A stretch of DNA of 64,000 nucleotides from Pseudomonas sp. HS6 (GCF_023375815.1 NZ_CP067412.1:5580001-5644000); one strand, 5' to 3'. Positions 24,515-34,041 are shown, counted from the first letter of the stretch. Numbers and translations are program-made. The notes: generated from the letters alone by a model not told the origin.

Positions 24515-25441
24515 ATGGATAGCAGAACCTTACGCAACCTCATGCGCATCGTGCAGACCGGCTCGTTGTCGGCCGCAGCCGAGCATTCGTGCCTGACTGT
24601 GCAGGCCCTGGCCGCGCAGTTGAACAAGGTCGAAGAGCAGTTCGGTTTCCGCTTGTTTCGCCGTTCCAACAAGGGGCTGACGCTGACGCCGCAAGGTACT
24701 GAGCTGACGCCCTATATGGACAGAGTGCTGATTGCCACGCGGCAGATGGAAGAGAAAGTCGAGGCGCTGAAGGTGCCGGGACAGCGCACGTTGAAAGTGG
24801 CGTTGAACACCACGCTGGACCCGGATTTCAACCGACGATTGATCGGACGCCTGATCGAGGTGTTTCCCGACTACCAGATGGAATTCAGTTACGCCGAGTC
24901 GATGGAAAATCTCAGCAAGCTGAAGAATGAAGACTTCGACCTTGCGGTGCTGATCGGCCCGCAGCGTCCGGGTTTGCCGAGCATTGTCCTGCCTGAAGTG
25001 CAGGTGCAGGTGGTCGGCGCTCATTGTGGTCAGGAAAACGATCCGCTGACGTTGCTCGGCAACAAGTTCCAGGTGCGTCCGGCAGAAGATTGTCCGTATT
25101 CCCACAGCTTTTTGCGTTTTCTCGACGCCGGGCTGGGCAATCACGAGAACAGTCAGCGGACGATCTATTCCTGCAGCGAAACGCTGACCCTGTCGCTCAT
25201 CACGCAGATGGACGCCGTCGGCATGGTCTCTCGCGAGGCCGCGCAGAAGAACGGCCTGACGATTTTCCCCGGGTTCGAGGATTTCCTTGAGGTGCGCCTG
25301 GCGGTGAATAACCCGGACCTGTCCGGACAGGCGTTGAACGATGTGGTCGATCTGCCGCTACATGAACGAGCCGAGCGCAATGTACGCAGCCGTCCCAACC
25401 GCCACACTGAGAAAGAGGTTTTTGCTGAAATACGCACATAA
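24515..25441 (+). CDS. LysR-type transcriptional regulator
   Basis: 308 residues. The N-terminal winged helix-turn-helix is MDSRTLRNLMRIVQTGSLSAAAEHSCLTVQALAAQLNKVEEQFGFRLFRR, and a two-lobe substrate domain follows (LKVALNTTLDPDF onward). It lies opposite the tautomerase-DsbA-SDR operon and probably regulates it; the effector is unknown. Its last about 28 codons overlap the 3' end of the convergent azlD gene by 84 bp. The terminal residues (HERAERNVRSRPNRHTEKE) are basic and may be read through from an ancestral earlier stop. Confidence 0.9.
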   Translation: MDSRTLRNLMRIVQTGSLSAAAEHSCLTVQALAAQLNKVEEQFGFRLFRRSNKGLTLTPQGTELTPYMDRVLIATRQMEEKVEALKVPGQRTLKVALNTTLDPDFNRRLIGRLIEVFPDYQMEFSYAESMENLSKLKNEDFDLAVLIGPQRPGLPSIVLPEVQVQVVGAHCGQENDPLTLLGNKFQVRPAEDCPYSHSFLRFLDAGLGNHENSQRTIYSCSETLTLSLITQMDAVGMVSREAAQKNGLTIFPGFEDFLEVRLAVNNPDLSGQALNDVVDLPLHERAERNVRSRPNRHTEKEVFAEIRT

Positions 25442-25675
25442 CAGCGTCGGAATCGCTGCATAGAATTCCGGGCGATCGAGCTGTATGTGCTGATCCTTGA
25501 TCAACAAGGGTGTCAGGCTGATCGCAGCGACGATCGCCACCGGCAGGTACTCCAGCGCCCGGGCGACGAAGGGCGGCCAGTGCTCGGTATTGACCTGCAA
25601 AGGCAAGGCCCGTGGCAGGAAGGTCACGGCCATCATCAGCGCGACCACCAGAATCAGGAACGTTTGGTCAGGCAT
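25358..25675 (-). CDS. azlD: AzlD domain branched-chain amino acid exporter subunit
   Basis: 105 residues, four hydrophobic segments (LILVVALMMAVTFLPRALPL, then LEYLPVAIVAAISLTPLLI, then two more). TFLPRALPL and the P-V-A-I-V-A-A-I stretch are AzlD hallmarks. With AzlC it forms an exporter for branched-chain amino acids or analogues in the inner membrane. The start lies inside the azlC 3' end (22-bp overlap), and its 3' end overlaps the convergent LysR gene. Confidence 0.9.
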   Translation of the reverse strand: MPDQTFLILVVALMMAVTFLPRALPLQVNTEHWPPFVARALEYLPVAIVAAISLTPLLIKDQHIQLDRPEFYAAIPTLLCAYFSKNLFLSVAVGTAAYIALGSFM

Positions 25676-26370
25676 ACACCCACTCCGCAGCCCACAAACG
25701 TGGCGATGAAAACGTTGAATGGCGAGCTGCCGACCAGGCTCAGTGCGCCCATGCAGATCACTGCAGCGAGGGCGGCGATGAGTTTGTTGCGGGTGTTGCA
25801 CAGCGAAACCAGCACGTAGAGCATCATCGCGGTCAGCGCATAGTCGAGCTGATATTTGATCAGGTGCGACGCGTACTGCGCGCACAGGGCGCCGAGCAAT
25901 CCGCCGATCACCCAAGAGGTGTGGCAGAACAGGTTGAAGCCGATCAGATAACGGATGTTCACCGGCGCCCCGGTGCCGAGTTTGACGCTGTGGAAGGCGA
26001 ACGATTCATCGGTCAGGCCGCCGGCGTAGCACCAGCGCTCCATGCGGCTCAGGCCCAGAGCCCGCAGGGCCTTCGCCATGTAGACCGACATCAGCATGTG
26101 ACGCGCATTGATCAGAAAAGTGGTCAGCACGATGGTGGTCAGCGACGCACCGCTGCTGATCAGCGCCAGCGCCGCGAACTGCGAAGCCCCGGCATACACG
26201 AACAGACACATTGCCACCGGCAGCCACAGCGGCAGCCCGGCATTGACCGCCATCAGCCCGAACACGAACGACACGGTGAAATAACCGGCCACCACCGGGC
26301 TGGCTTCGGCAAAGGTGCGCGACGGCTGACGGTCGACCATCAGCGGCGCACTGCCGGATGTTTCATTCAT
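25654..26370 (-). CDS. azlC: AzlC family branched-chain amino acid exporter
   Basis: 238 residues with about 6-7 TM segments. The AzlC signatures FVYAGASQFAAL and INARHMLMSVYMAKAL are present, as is YAGGLTDESFA. It is the large subunit of the AzlCD efflux pair. The start overlaps the GNAT gene stop by 4 nt (26367-26370), so dioxygenase-GNAT-azlC-azlD are likely co-transcribed. Confidence 0.93.
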   Translation of the reverse strand: MNETSGSAPLMVDRQPSRTFAEASPVVAGYFTVSFVFGLMAVNAGLPLWLPVAMCLFVYAGASQFAALALISSGASLTTIVLTTFLINARHMLMSVYMAKALRALGLSRMERWCYAGGLTDESFAFHSVKLGTGAPVNIRYLIGFNLFCHTSWVIGGLLGALCAQYASHLIKYQLDYALTAMMLYVLVSLCNTRNKLIAALAAVICMGALSLVGSSPFNVFIATFVGCGVGVCLTKRS

Positions 26371-26834
26371 AGATCCCTCTCAAATGTCCGCTCGCCGTGA
26401 GGTTCGCAAAAACCCTGGGCAGTCCAGAAACGCTTGCCCGCGAGGTTAGCATCGTCGACGAACAGAAACATCCGCAGCACACCGACTCGTTTCATGTCGG
26501 CCGACGCCGCTTCCACCAGCCGCTGGCCGACGCCTTGGCTGCGATAGCGCGCGCTGACCGCCAGGTGGTTGATCGTGCCGCGACTGCCCAGCATGCCGCC
26601 CAGCACCGCACCGACGATCTCGCCTTCGACATCGAAGGCCAGGTATGCCGTGGTGGTTTTCTGGATCAACACGCCGCGCAGGCATTTGGCGTCCTGCCAT
26701 TCGCAGAACGACACTTCGTCGAACTGGCGGAAGAAACGCTCCATGCGCTGCGCGTCCTTGGCCGTCGCGCGCCGCAGCACCACCGGCGTCGAGCACTCGA
26801 CGCCGTCTACTTGGGTGATCTGATTAGCGAACAA
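26367..26834 (-). CDS. GNAT family N-acetyltransferase
   Basis: 155 residues if read from the TTG at 26834 (start weakly supported; a longer frame to 26897 runs inside the dioxygenase gene). The acetyl-CoA site is NHLAVSARYRSQGVGQRLVEAA (V-x3-R-x-QGVG, motif A), preceded by IVGAVLGGMLG and followed by FLFVDDANLAGKRFWTAQGF. It sits between a 2OG-Fe dioxygenase and azlCD, an arrangement that suggests modification and export of a hydroxylated amino acid. That is inference. Confidence 0.85.
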   Translation of the reverse strand: MFANQITQVDGVECSTPVVLRRATAKDAQRMERFFRQFDEVSFCEWQDAKCLRGVLIQKTTTAYLAFDVEGEIVGAVLGGMLGSRGTINHLAVSARYRSQGVGQRLVEAASADMKRVGVLRMFLFVDDANLAGKRFWTAQGFCEPHGERTFERDL

Positions 26835-27570
26835 TGTCGAAAGCGGTCCCGGGCCGCGAGAAAGAAATCGCCAGAATCTGCCGGTACGCCATGGCATGGG
26901 AGTGAGTGTTGCGTGCCGGTGTCACGTAGTGGCGCATGTCGCGGTCGAGGAAGTAAGTGGTGTCGAGGATTTCCAGGTAAGTGGTCGACGCCAGTTGCTG
27001 CTCGTGAATGTCGTACAGACGGCTTTCGGCGCCCTCGACATTGTTGCGGCCCCAGAAGTGCACGCCGCTGAACGGGTAACCGTCGCAGTGAATCCCTTCC
27101 GGGGTTATTTCCAGTTGTTTGCCGGGCTTGATCTCGATGCGGATCTGATGGATCTGGCACTGCCAGATTTCATCGTGCAGCTCTTCCGGCAACACGCTTT
27201 TGTACACTTCAAAATCGGTGTCGATCAGGCTGCGCATCACCGGCGAACTGATCACTTCATCGGAGAAATCCTGGAAGTGCCGCACAACGCCGCCCACGTA
27301 AGCATTGTTTTCCTTGGACTGCACGTACGCGCGATGTTCCAGTTGCTTCAGTTCGCGTGTCTTGGGGTTGTACTCAAAGTCGCTGTAACGACGGTAACGC
27401 ATGCCGGCTTCGGCCTGACCGTAGTAACTGTCAGGCTCCATGTTTTCCCAACTTTTGGTCAGTCTGACGAAGTCGGCGAAATGACCGTAGAGATTGAAGT
27501 CAGCACCCTGCACATTGGCGTACTTGTCGCGCCGTAGCGATTCGCCCACTTCTCTGGTTAAAACGATCAT
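26824..27570 (-). CDS. 2OG-Fe dioxygenase family protein (amino acid hydroxylase-like)
   Basis: 248 residues from MIVLTREVGES with GGAGA 8 nt upstream. The fold of PF10014-type 2-oxoglutarate dioxygenases is indicated by IHQIRIEIKPGKQLEITPEGIHCDGYPFSGVHFWGRNN (iron-binding H-x-D in IHCDG), a later strand pair, and the conserved distal His of DRDMRHYVTPA, then Y-R-Q-I-L-A-I-S-F at the C-terminus. Relatives hydroxylate free aliphatic amino acids such as isoleucine. The partner exporter AzlCD for branched-chain amino acids fits that function. Confidence 0.85.
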   Translation of the reverse strand: MIVLTREVGESLRRDKYANVQGADFNLYGHFADFVRLTKSWENMEPDSYYGQAEAGMRYRRYSDFEYNPKTRELKQLEHRAYVQSKENNAYVGGVVRHFQDFSDEVISSPVMRSLIDTDFEVYKSVLPEELHDEIWQCQIHQIRIEIKPGKQLEITPEGIHCDGYPFSGVHFWGRNNVEGAESRLYDIHEQQLASTTYLEILDTTYFLDRDMRHYVTPARNTHSHAMAYRQILAISFSRPGTAFDIVR

Positions 27571-27753
27571 TACCAAATTCTCCGCTGCATTGAGCGGCCT
27601 AATCTATTAGGTGGAGAATTTGCGTCCATGAGAAAGAATTTCAGGCATTTAAAGCCCTGTTTGAAACGCGATTTGAAATGGCTTGAAAGTGCATTTCAAA
27701 TGACAAAAACACGGGTTTTTATGCTTTTTTCAAAAAAAACGTCAAAAAAAACG

Positions 27754-27788
27754 TCAAAAAAAAACCCCGAACAAGTCGGGGTTTTTTT
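27754..27788. terminator. Bidirectional terminator between oprD and upstream region
   Basis: AAAAAACCCCGA-acaag-TCGGGGTTTTTTT. It serves the minus-strand porin gene. Just before it an ACGTCAAAAAAA unit repeats twice. Confidence 0.88.
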
Positions 27789-27814
27789 ATCGCTTTCGCA
27801 GGCTCAACCAATCA

Positions 27815-29101
27815 TCAGAAGATGTTGATCGGGTAATCCACGAACACACGCAGCTCGTTGCCGCTGACGTTGTATTCGCTGGATTTCTGCGAAACACGCA
27901 GGATCGAGCTACGCAGTTTCACGCTCAGGTCTTTGGCCGGGCCACTTTGCACGACGTACTTGAACTGGTTGAAGATTTCGCGCTCGGTGCCGCCTTCGCT
28001 GGTGGACGTGGTGATGTTGTCGCCACGTACGTACGCGAAGTTGTAGCTCAGACCCGGTACGCCGAATGCGCCGAAGTCCAGGCCGTAGCCCAACTGCCAG
28101 CTGCGCTCGTCTTCAGCGTTGAAGTCCGACCAGTAGGAGTTGGCCAGGTAGATGGTGTTGCCACCGTCACCCACGCGACCTTGACCTTTCTGGTAGCCGC
28201 CGTAGGCGTAACCCAGGTTGCTGTCGCCGGTGGAGCGCTGGTGCGCCACGGTGAACGAGTGCGGACCGGTAGCGAAGGTCGCTGCCAGGCTCCAGATCTT
28301 GTTGTCGTCGCCGGTCACACCGTTTTCGCGGACATAGGAGTTGTCCAGCTTGGTGCGGTAACCGTTGAAGTCCAGGGTCAGCGACTGATCCTTGTCGATC
28401 GGGAACACGTAGTTGGCGTTCACGTATTGCTTCTTCAGCACGTCTTCGACGTCGGAAGCGTACAGCGCAGCCTTGAACTGTTCGGTGAACTGGTAGCTAC
28501 CGCCCAACACGTTGATCGACTTCAGACCACCGCTGTCACGGCCTTCAGCGCTTTTACGCGATTCGGCGGTGAAACGACCGGCATCCAGTTGCAGACCTTT
28601 GATCTCTTTGGAAGTGATCAAGGTGCCGGTGTAGCTTTCCGGCAGCAGACGCGAGTTGTCGTAGTTCAGCACCGGCAGGGCCGGCATCTGGTCACCGTAA
28701 GTCAGGGTGGTGTTGGACAAGCGGAATTTCACCGCTGCGCCGCCCTTGGACAGGTCATTGGCCGGGTGGCCACTGTCGCCCTTCTTGAAGAAGTCGATAC
28801 CTTGGGCGCCGCTACGGTCTTCGCTGCGCTCCAGGTTCAGGGCGTACAGACCGAATGCGTCCACACCGACACCGACGGTGCCCTGGGTGAAACCGGACGA
28901 GAACGTACCGATGGCCGCCTGGCCCCACTCGGATTTGTCCTTGTTGCCGTCTTTGTAGTCACGATTGATATAGGCATTGCGCAGCAGCACTTTGAGGCTG
29001 CTGTCTTCAACAAAACCCTTGGACTCGGCCTGGTCGTTAGCCATGGCCTGAGTGGCGCTCAACATCCCCAATGCGATCAGACTGATCCGCTTGTTCAACA
29101 T
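27815..29101 (-). CDS. OprD family outer membrane porin
   Basis: 428 residues with a signal peptide (MLNKRISLIALGMLSATQAMA). The mature protein begins with the OprD-type helix plug (SKGFVEDSSLKVLLRNAYINRDYKDG), contains the QGTVGVGVDAFGLYALNLERSEDRSG stretch and alternates amphipathic strands to a terminal aromatic Phe (VDYPINIF), as in an 18-stranded barrel. OprD-family channels take up amino acids or small carboxylates. The nearest subfamily cannot be fixed by eye. Confidence 0.94.
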   Translation of the reverse strand: MLNKRISLIALGMLSATQAMANDQAESKGFVEDSSLKVLLRNAYINRDYKDGNKDKSEWGQAAIGTFSSGFTQGTVGVGVDAFGLYALNLERSEDRSGAQGIDFFKKGDSGHPANDLSKGGAAVKFRLSNTTLTYGDQMPALPVLNYDNSRLLPESYTGTLITSKEIKGLQLDAGRFTAESRKSAEGRDSGGLKSINVLGGSYQFTEQFKAALYASDVEDVLKKQYVNANYVFPIDKDQSLTLDFNGYRTKLDNSYVRENGVTGDDNKIWSLAATFATGPHSFTVAHQRSTGDSNLGYAYGGYQKGQGRVGDGGNTIYLANSYWSDFNAEDERSWQLGYGLDFGAFGVPGLSYNFAYVRGDNITTSTSEGGTEREIFNQFKYVVQSGPAKDLSVKLRSSILRVSQKSSEYNVSGNELRVFVDYPINIF

Positions 29102-29186
29102 TTTGTTTTCCTTATTACGGGTTGAAACGCGCTGTGTCGAACGGCTGAAACGGCGCTAATGCACTCTTTTTTCACCCCGAAACAAA

Positions 29187-29221
29187 AAGGCCCGCCCACG
29201 ACAAAGTCGTGGCGGGCCTTC
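29187..29221 (-). terminator. Terminator of the DsbA-like gene
   Basis: AAGGCCCGCC-ACGAC/GTCGT-GGCGGGCCTT with a T-run on the minus strand, about 180 bp past the stop at 29399. Confidence 0.75.
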
Positions 29222-29398
29222 TTATTATTTTGAGTCATGGCGGTTGGCCACAGGCGTTGGGCCGAATCGTAGCTGCGCCCTGAACAATGTGTCAATTTCA
29301 AGAATCGTCTTTAAATAGGCAAAAATCGTCTAAAAAAAGTAAATTTTTCGATGGCTGCGTGCAGGGAAACGCCTGTAATCAGGGATTTTGATGCCCAG

Positions 29399-30067
29399 TC
29401 ACGCGCAACCATCGAGGCCGCAGACCGGCAAGGTTTGCGCCGCTGGTGCCGACGGAATGGACTCACTCAACCATTGTGCAAAGGCCTGCGGTTTGCCGAG
29501 CCATGGGCCGATATCGATCAGGGTGAACTGGCCGTCCTGTTCCAGCGCAAAGGTCGGAAAGCCCTGGCCACCGAGTTTCGCCAGCAGTGCGCGGCTGTTC
29601 TTTATGTGTTGATCGGTGTTGGTCGCTTGCAGGGTTTTGAGGAACGTGTCCGCCTCGTAGCCCATCTCTACCGCGCACTCCACGAGCACGGGTTCATCGG
29701 CAATCCGCCGGCCTTCTACATAGTGCGCGGTTTGCAAACGGCCAAGCAGTTCCAGGCCACGCCCATCGATGCTTTCTGCTGCCATGACAGCGGCAATTGG
29801 CGGCGCGGAATCAAAAACCGCCGAGTGATCACGCAACAGACCTTCGAAATAGGCCTCGCCGAACGGCTGTCCGGTGTATTCGGCAATGCGACGGTCGTGA
29901 GGCATCACGTAATTGCGCAATTGCGGTGAAACGCTCTGACGGTTGGCACCGGTCATCATGCCGCCGGCGTGGGCGATCACCGGCAGCACTTGTTGTGCGG
30001 CTTGTACCAGCGGTTTGGCGCCGTAGCACCAGCCGCACAAAGGGTCGTAGATGTAGTGAAGCGTCAT
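29399..30067 (-). CDS. DsbA family protein (CGWC, thioredoxin fold)
   Basis: 222 residues from MTLHYIYDPLCGWCYGA; the frame upstream to 30109 lacks a site. The redox motif CGWC follows the first strand, and GFPTFALEQDGQFTLIDIG supplies the cis-Pro. There is no signal peptide, so it is probably cytosolic. The C-terminus has two more Cys (VCGLDGCA). It resembles 2-hydroxychromene isomerase/DsbA-like proteins of unknown substrate. It is divergent from the siderophore receptor gene. Confidence 0.88.
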   Translation of the reverse strand: MTLHYIYDPLCGWCYGAKPLVQAAQQVLPVIAHAGGMMTGANRQSVSPQLRNYVMPHDRRIAEYTGQPFGEAYFEGLLRDHSAVFDSAPPIAAVMAAESIDGRGLELLGRLQTAHYVEGRRIADEPVLVECAVEMGYEADTFLKTLQATNTDQHIKNSRALLAKLGGQGFPTFALEQDGQFTLIDIGPWLGKPQAFAQWLSESIPSAPAAQTLPVCGLDGCA

Positions 30068-30259
30068 CGGAAAGCTCCGGCATGAAAGTGGGAAAAACAA
30101 TGGCGGCACGTTAATACCTTGTTGGTTGCGGAAAAACGCCGGAATGGCTTCAAGTCTGTTTCGGCAATCGGTCGAATGGGGTCGTTACCGGCTATGTAAC
30201 AATTTCGAAATAAATTGACACAATCAAACCACGGAACCTTTCAGGAATAGTTAACGGAA

Positions 30260-30280
30260 GCAAATGCAAAGCATTACCAT
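30260..30280. promoter_or_regulatory. Fur box upstream of the siderophore receptor
   Basis: GCAAATGCAAAGCATTACCAT resembles the GATAATGATAATCATTATC consensus in its core AATG-x4-CATTA, 31 bp before the receptor start. Confidence 0.65.
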
Positions 30281-30310
30281 TCGCGCGCTCGAATTCTTCC
30301 ACCCTTTCGG

Positions 30311-32413
30311 ATGCGCTTTTCAATGCCAGCCCCGTTCCGTCTCACGCCCGTCACGCTTGGACTTTCTGCCTTTTTGTCCTCCGGTTTCGCTTACTCCGCG
30401 ACCGAGCTTCCCGCCACTTCGATAAGCGCCGAATCGCAAGTCGACGACCCACGCGTGAAGGTCAGCAACACCGCGACTCGTACGTCCACCCCGGTGCGCT
30501 ACGTGCCGCAGGCGATCGATTCGATCAAGACCGCCAACGTCGCGGATTACGGCATCAATGACATTGAAGATGCCCTGAGCGGGATCCCCAACGTCAGCAG
30601 CGGTGGCGACACGCGCTTCGACAGCCTGCGCATCCGTGGTTTCGACGCCAGCAACGACTTCTACTTGGACGGCATCCGCGACGACAGCCAGTACAAGCGC
30701 GACCTGCATAACATCGAACGCGTTGAAGTGCTCAAGGGCCCCGCCGCCGTGCTGTACGGCCGTGGCAGCCAGGGCGGGATCGTCAACCGCGTCAGCAAGG
30801 CACCCGAATTCGGCCGCCGCTCGACCATCGAGGCCCAAGGCGGAAGCGAAGATCTGCGCAGCCTCTACGCCGACCTCAGCGCCGACCCGAGCGATAACAT
30901 CAGCCTGCGCCTGAATATGGGCAACATGGACGAGAACAGTTTTCGTGACGGTGTCAGTGGCAACCGTAAACTGTTCGCGCCGTCGATGAGCTGGCAGCTC
31001 ACGCCTGACCTGAACTGGCTGGTGCAATACGAATACAGCCGCTACAACCGCTCGCCGGATCGCGGCATTCCCGGAGTCAACGGACGTCCGGCGGATGTCG
31101 GCCGGGACACGACCTACGGCAACGATCACGACTTTATCGATGACAAGTCGCAGTCCCTGCGTTCGAAGCTGAGCTATGAAATCAACGACAACTGGCAACT
31201 GCGCCACACGCTCGGTGTGTTCAAGCTCGACAGCGATTTCGATAACACCTATCTCACTGGCTACACCCCGACCACCAAGAAGGTCACCCGCCAGCACTGG
31301 CAACAGGACCTGACCACCCGCAACGTGTTCAACAATGTCGAACTGGAAGGTGGATTCGATACTTTCGGCCTCGAACATCGCCTGCTGACCGGGATCGAAA
31401 CCGGCAGCCAGCGCCGCGACCCGACGCTGTACAACGCCGCTACTTCCGGTCGCGGCAGCTCTCCGGTGCCGTCGCTGGATCTGTACAACCCCAACCGCGA
31501 CCTTCGCCACACCGGGCGCATGCAGGTGTCGAGCAGCAGCCACACCGAAGTCGAAAGCCGCGCGATCTACGTTCAGGATCAACTGCGCCTTAACGATGAA
31601 TGGCAACTGCTGGCCGGTCTGCGCTACGACACTTTCGATATCGAGTCGACCAACAAACTGCGCAACATCTCCGAGGACCGTGACAGCCACAGCACCAGCC
31701 CACGTTTCGGCGTGGTCTGGACGCCGCTGCAGAATCACTCGTTCTACGCTTCGTGGACCAAGACGTTTTCGCCGGTCGGTGGCGGTTTGATCGGCATCAC
31801 GCCGGGTGCGCCGGGCAACAGCAATGACCTGAGTCCGGAGCTGACCAAACAGAAGGAAATCGGCGTCAAGAGCGACTGGCTCGACGATCGTCTGAGCACC
31901 ACCCTGGCGATCTACGAGCTGGAACTCTACAACCGCCGCACCACCGACCCGGTCGATCCGACCCTGACCGTGATGAGTGGCTTGCAACGTTCACGCGGAA
32001 TCGAACTGACCGGAACCGGCAAGATCGTCGGCAACTGGTACGTGCGCGGTGGCGTCGGTGTGCAGGACGCGACCATCGAGAAGGACAACAACGGCCTGGA
32101 AGGCAAACGCGTCAACAACGTCGCCAAGCACAACGGCAGCCTGTTCCTGACCTGGAAACCGGAGATGGGCTGGTACGGCGAAACCGGCCTGACCCTGGTC
32201 GGCCAGCGTTACGCCGACAACGCCAACACCACCGTGTTGCCGGGCTACGGTCGCTGGGACGCCCTGGTCGGCTACCGTCACAAGGACTGGGATCTGCGCG
32301 CAGCTTTGAACAACATCACCGACCGCGAGTACTACTCCTCGGCCACCAGCGCCTTCCAGATCCAGCCAGGCGCCCCCCGCAGCCTGGTCATGACCGGTAC
32401 TTACAGCTTCTGA
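30311..32413 (+). CDS. TonB-dependent catecholate siderophore receptor (Fiu-like)
   Basis: 700 residues. A signal peptide (about 1-29, ends FAYSA) is followed by a plug domain with RYVPQAIDSIKTANVADYG, PNVSSGGDTRFDSLRIRGFDASNDFYLDGIRDD and VEVLKGPAAVLYGRGSQGGIVNRVSK, the usual TonB-receptor plug sequence. The 22-strand barrel ends VMTGTYSF. Plug and length match the Fiu/PiuA branch for catecholate siderophores. An ATG at 30323 is a possible alternative start. A Fur-box-like site lies just upstream, so iron repression is expected. Confidence 0.94.
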   Translation: MRFSMPAPFRLTPVTLGLSAFLSSGFAYSATELPATSISAESQVDDPRVKVSNTATRTSTPVRYVPQAIDSIKTANVADYGINDIEDALSGIPNVSSGGDTRFDSLRIRGFDASNDFYLDGIRDDSQYKRDLHNIERVEVLKGPAAVLYGRGSQGGIVNRVSKAPEFGRRSTIEAQGGSEDLRSLYADLSADPSDNISLRLNMGNMDENSFRDGVSGNRKLFAPSMSWQLTPDLNWLVQYEYSRYNRSPDRGIPGVNGRPADVGRDTTYGNDHDFIDDKSQSLRSKLSYEINDNWQLRHTLGVFKLDSDFDNTYLTGYTPTTKKVTRQHWQQDLTTRNVFNNVELEGGFDTFGLEHRLLTGIETGSQRRDPTLYNAATSGRGSSPVPSLDLYNPNRDLRHTGRMQVSSSSHTEVESRAIYVQDQLRLNDEWQLLAGLRYDTFDIESTNKLRNISEDRDSHSTSPRFGVVWTPLQNHSFYASWTKTFSPVGGGLIGITPGAPGNSNDLSPELTKQKEIGVKSDWLDDRLSTTLAIYELELYNRRTTDPVDPTLTVMSGLQRSRGIELTGTGKIVGNWYVRGGVGVQDATIEKDNNGLEGKRVNNVAKHNGSLFLTWKPEMGWYGETGLTLVGQRYADNANTTVLPGYGRWDALVGYRHKDWDLRAALNNITDREYYSSATSAFQIQPGAPRSLVMTGTYSF

Positions 32414-32426
32414 TTCGCGCCCATAA

Positions 32427-32456
32427 AAAAAGCGCTGCCATCCCGGCAGCGCTTTT
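32427..32456 (+). terminator. Terminator after the siderophore receptor
   Basis: AAAGCGCTGCC-atcc-GGCAGCGCTTTT. Confidence 0.85.
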
Positions 32457-32476
32457 ACCAATCCTTGTTGTTCTGC

Positions 32477-32689
32477 TTATCCTTCCATCACATCCCACAA
32501 TGCGTCCAGTTCGGCCTCGCTGAACAGGTCAGCGGGGTAACGCTCGATCATCATCCGGCGCGGATCAGGTTCCCTGATCTGACGCGTTCCATTGGACTTC
32601 AACCAGTGCGCGACAATCTGGAGCGACTCACTATTTACAGCCATGGGATGCAACGTCCGCTCGCTGATTACGTTCACTTCGGCGTTCAT
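32477..32689 (-). CDS. Small hypothetical protein
   Basis: 70 residues from MNAEVNVISERTLHP, with GGAGAG 9 nt before the ATG at 32689. Soluble and charged, ending EAELDALWDVMEG. No family recognised. The compact body REPDPRRMMIERYPADLFSEAE looks like a small conserved Pseudomonas protein rather than a chance frame. It converges with the receptor gene. Confidence 0.55.
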   Translation of the reverse strand: MNAEVNVISERTLHPMAVNSESLQIVAHWLKSNGTRQIREPDPRRMMIERYPADLFSEAELDALWDVMEG

Positions 32690-32832
32690 TTCAGCGCTCT
32701 CTCCCCGTTCGTGAGCGGCTACGTTATCCAAGGTTTATGACAGAACTGTTGAAGTTCTCCCCCCTCCCTAGTGCGTCATGAGCGATACAAGAGCTATGCC
32801 AACGTAATGAAATTGTCGACCAGCGGACATAA

Positions 32833-32866
32833 AGAAACCCGCAGTCCTGACGGGCTGCGGGTTTCT
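32833..32866 (-). terminator. Terminator of aguA
   Basis: AGAAACCCGCAG/CTGCGGGTTTCT stem followed on the minus strand by TTTA. Confidence 0.75.
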
Positions 32867-32934
32867 CTTCAAGCGTGGGCAACAAATGACTGCCCGGTCG
32901 ATTTTTCAATCAACTCAAGCTGTTACATCCGCAC

Positions 32935-34041
32935 TCACTCTTTGTGCGGCGCGGGTTGCTGTTGGGTAAGGCAGTGAATGTTGCCGCCGCCCAGTAACAG
33001 TTCGCGACCCGGTACCATCACCACTTCGTGTTGCGGGAACAGGTTCTGCAGAATCTCACGGGCCGGGGCGTCCATCGGGTCGTCGAAGCTCGGCGCAATG
33101 ATGCCGCCGTTGACGATCAGGAAGTTCACGTAGGAACCTGCCAGACGCACGCTCGGGTTGCGCTCCTGAGTTCCGTCCACCGGATCCACGCCCGCGCACT
33201 CTTCCTCGGTGGCAAACAGCGGCCCCGGAATCGGCATCTTGTGCACCGTGAACGGGCGGCCCTTGGCGTCGGTGCTGCTTTCCAGCACTTTCATCGCGGC
33301 CTGGCAGCGCGAGTAGTTCGGATCCTGTGGATCATCGGTCCACGCCAGCAGCACTTCGCCCGGACGCACGTAGCAGCAGAAGTTATCCACATGGCCGTCG
33401 GTTTCGTCGTTGAACAGGCCATCCGGCAGCCAGATGATTTTGTCCACCGACAGGTTTTCGCTGAGCACCGCTTCGATTTCCTCGCGGCCCAGGTGCGGGT
33501 TGCGATTGCGGTTGAGCAGGCATTCTTCGGTGGTGATCAGCGTGCCCTCGCCGTCGACGTGAATCGAGCCGCCTTCAAGCACAAAACCTTCAGTGCGATA
33601 GCGCGGGCTGCGCTCGATCTCGAGGATCTTGCCGCCGACCTGGGAATCACGGTTCCACGGCGAATACAGACCGCCGTCAAAGCCGCCCCAGGCGTTGAAG
33701 TCCCAGTTCACACCGCGCACTTCGCCGCTGTTGTTGATCACAAAGGTAGGGCCGCTGTCGCGGACCCAGGCGTCATCACTGGACATCTCGACCACACGAA
33801 TATTCGGCACGTCGAGGCGAGCGCGAGCGTTTTCATACTGGCCGGCGGACACCGCCACGGTCACCGGTTCGAAACGCGCGATGGCCTTGGCCACGGCAGC
33901 GTGAGCGGCCTGCGCCGGCTTGCCGCCTAGACGCCAGTTGTCCGGACGCTCGGGCCAGATCATCCAGGTCTGGGTTTGCGGCGCCCATTCGGCCGGCATG
34001 TGGAAGCCATCGGCGCGTGGGGTACTTTTCAAGGTGGTCAT
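32935..34041 (-). CDS. aguA: Agmatine deiminase
   Basis: 368 residues, the family length. It converts agmatine to N-carbamoylputrescine and ammonia in the arginine decarboxylase route to putrescine. The guanidino-modifying signatures are [25 protein letters not shown] (substrate Asp), [15 protein letters not shown] with the catalytic His region, and GGGNIHC at residue 357 with the nucleophilic Cys. The partner N-carbamoylputrescine amidase gene (aguB) is not adjacent; instead the fusion aminotransferase lies upstream on the same strand. Confidence 0.96.
   Translation of the reverse strand: MTTLKSTPRADGFHMPAEWAPQTQTWMIWPERPDNWRLGGKPAQAAHAAVAKAIARFEPVTVAVSAGQYENARARLDVPNIRVVEMSSDDAWVRDSGPTFVINNSGEVRGVNWDFNAWGGFDGGLYSPWNRDSQVGGKILEIERSPRYRTEGFVLEGGSIHVDGEGTLITTEECLLNRNRNPHLGREEIEAVLSENLSVDKIIWLPDGLFNDETDGHVDNFCCYVRPGEVLLAWTDDPQDPNYSRCQAAMKVLESSTDAKGRPFTVHKMPIPGPLFATEEECAGVDPVDGTQERNPSVRLAGSYVNFLIVNGGIIAPSFDDPMDAPAREILQNLFPQHEVVMVPGRELLLGGGNIHCLTQQQPAPHKE

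Noticed and set aside
30320..31987. Open minus-strand frame of 555 codons
   Set aside because: Shadow of the siderophore receptor gene; composition only.
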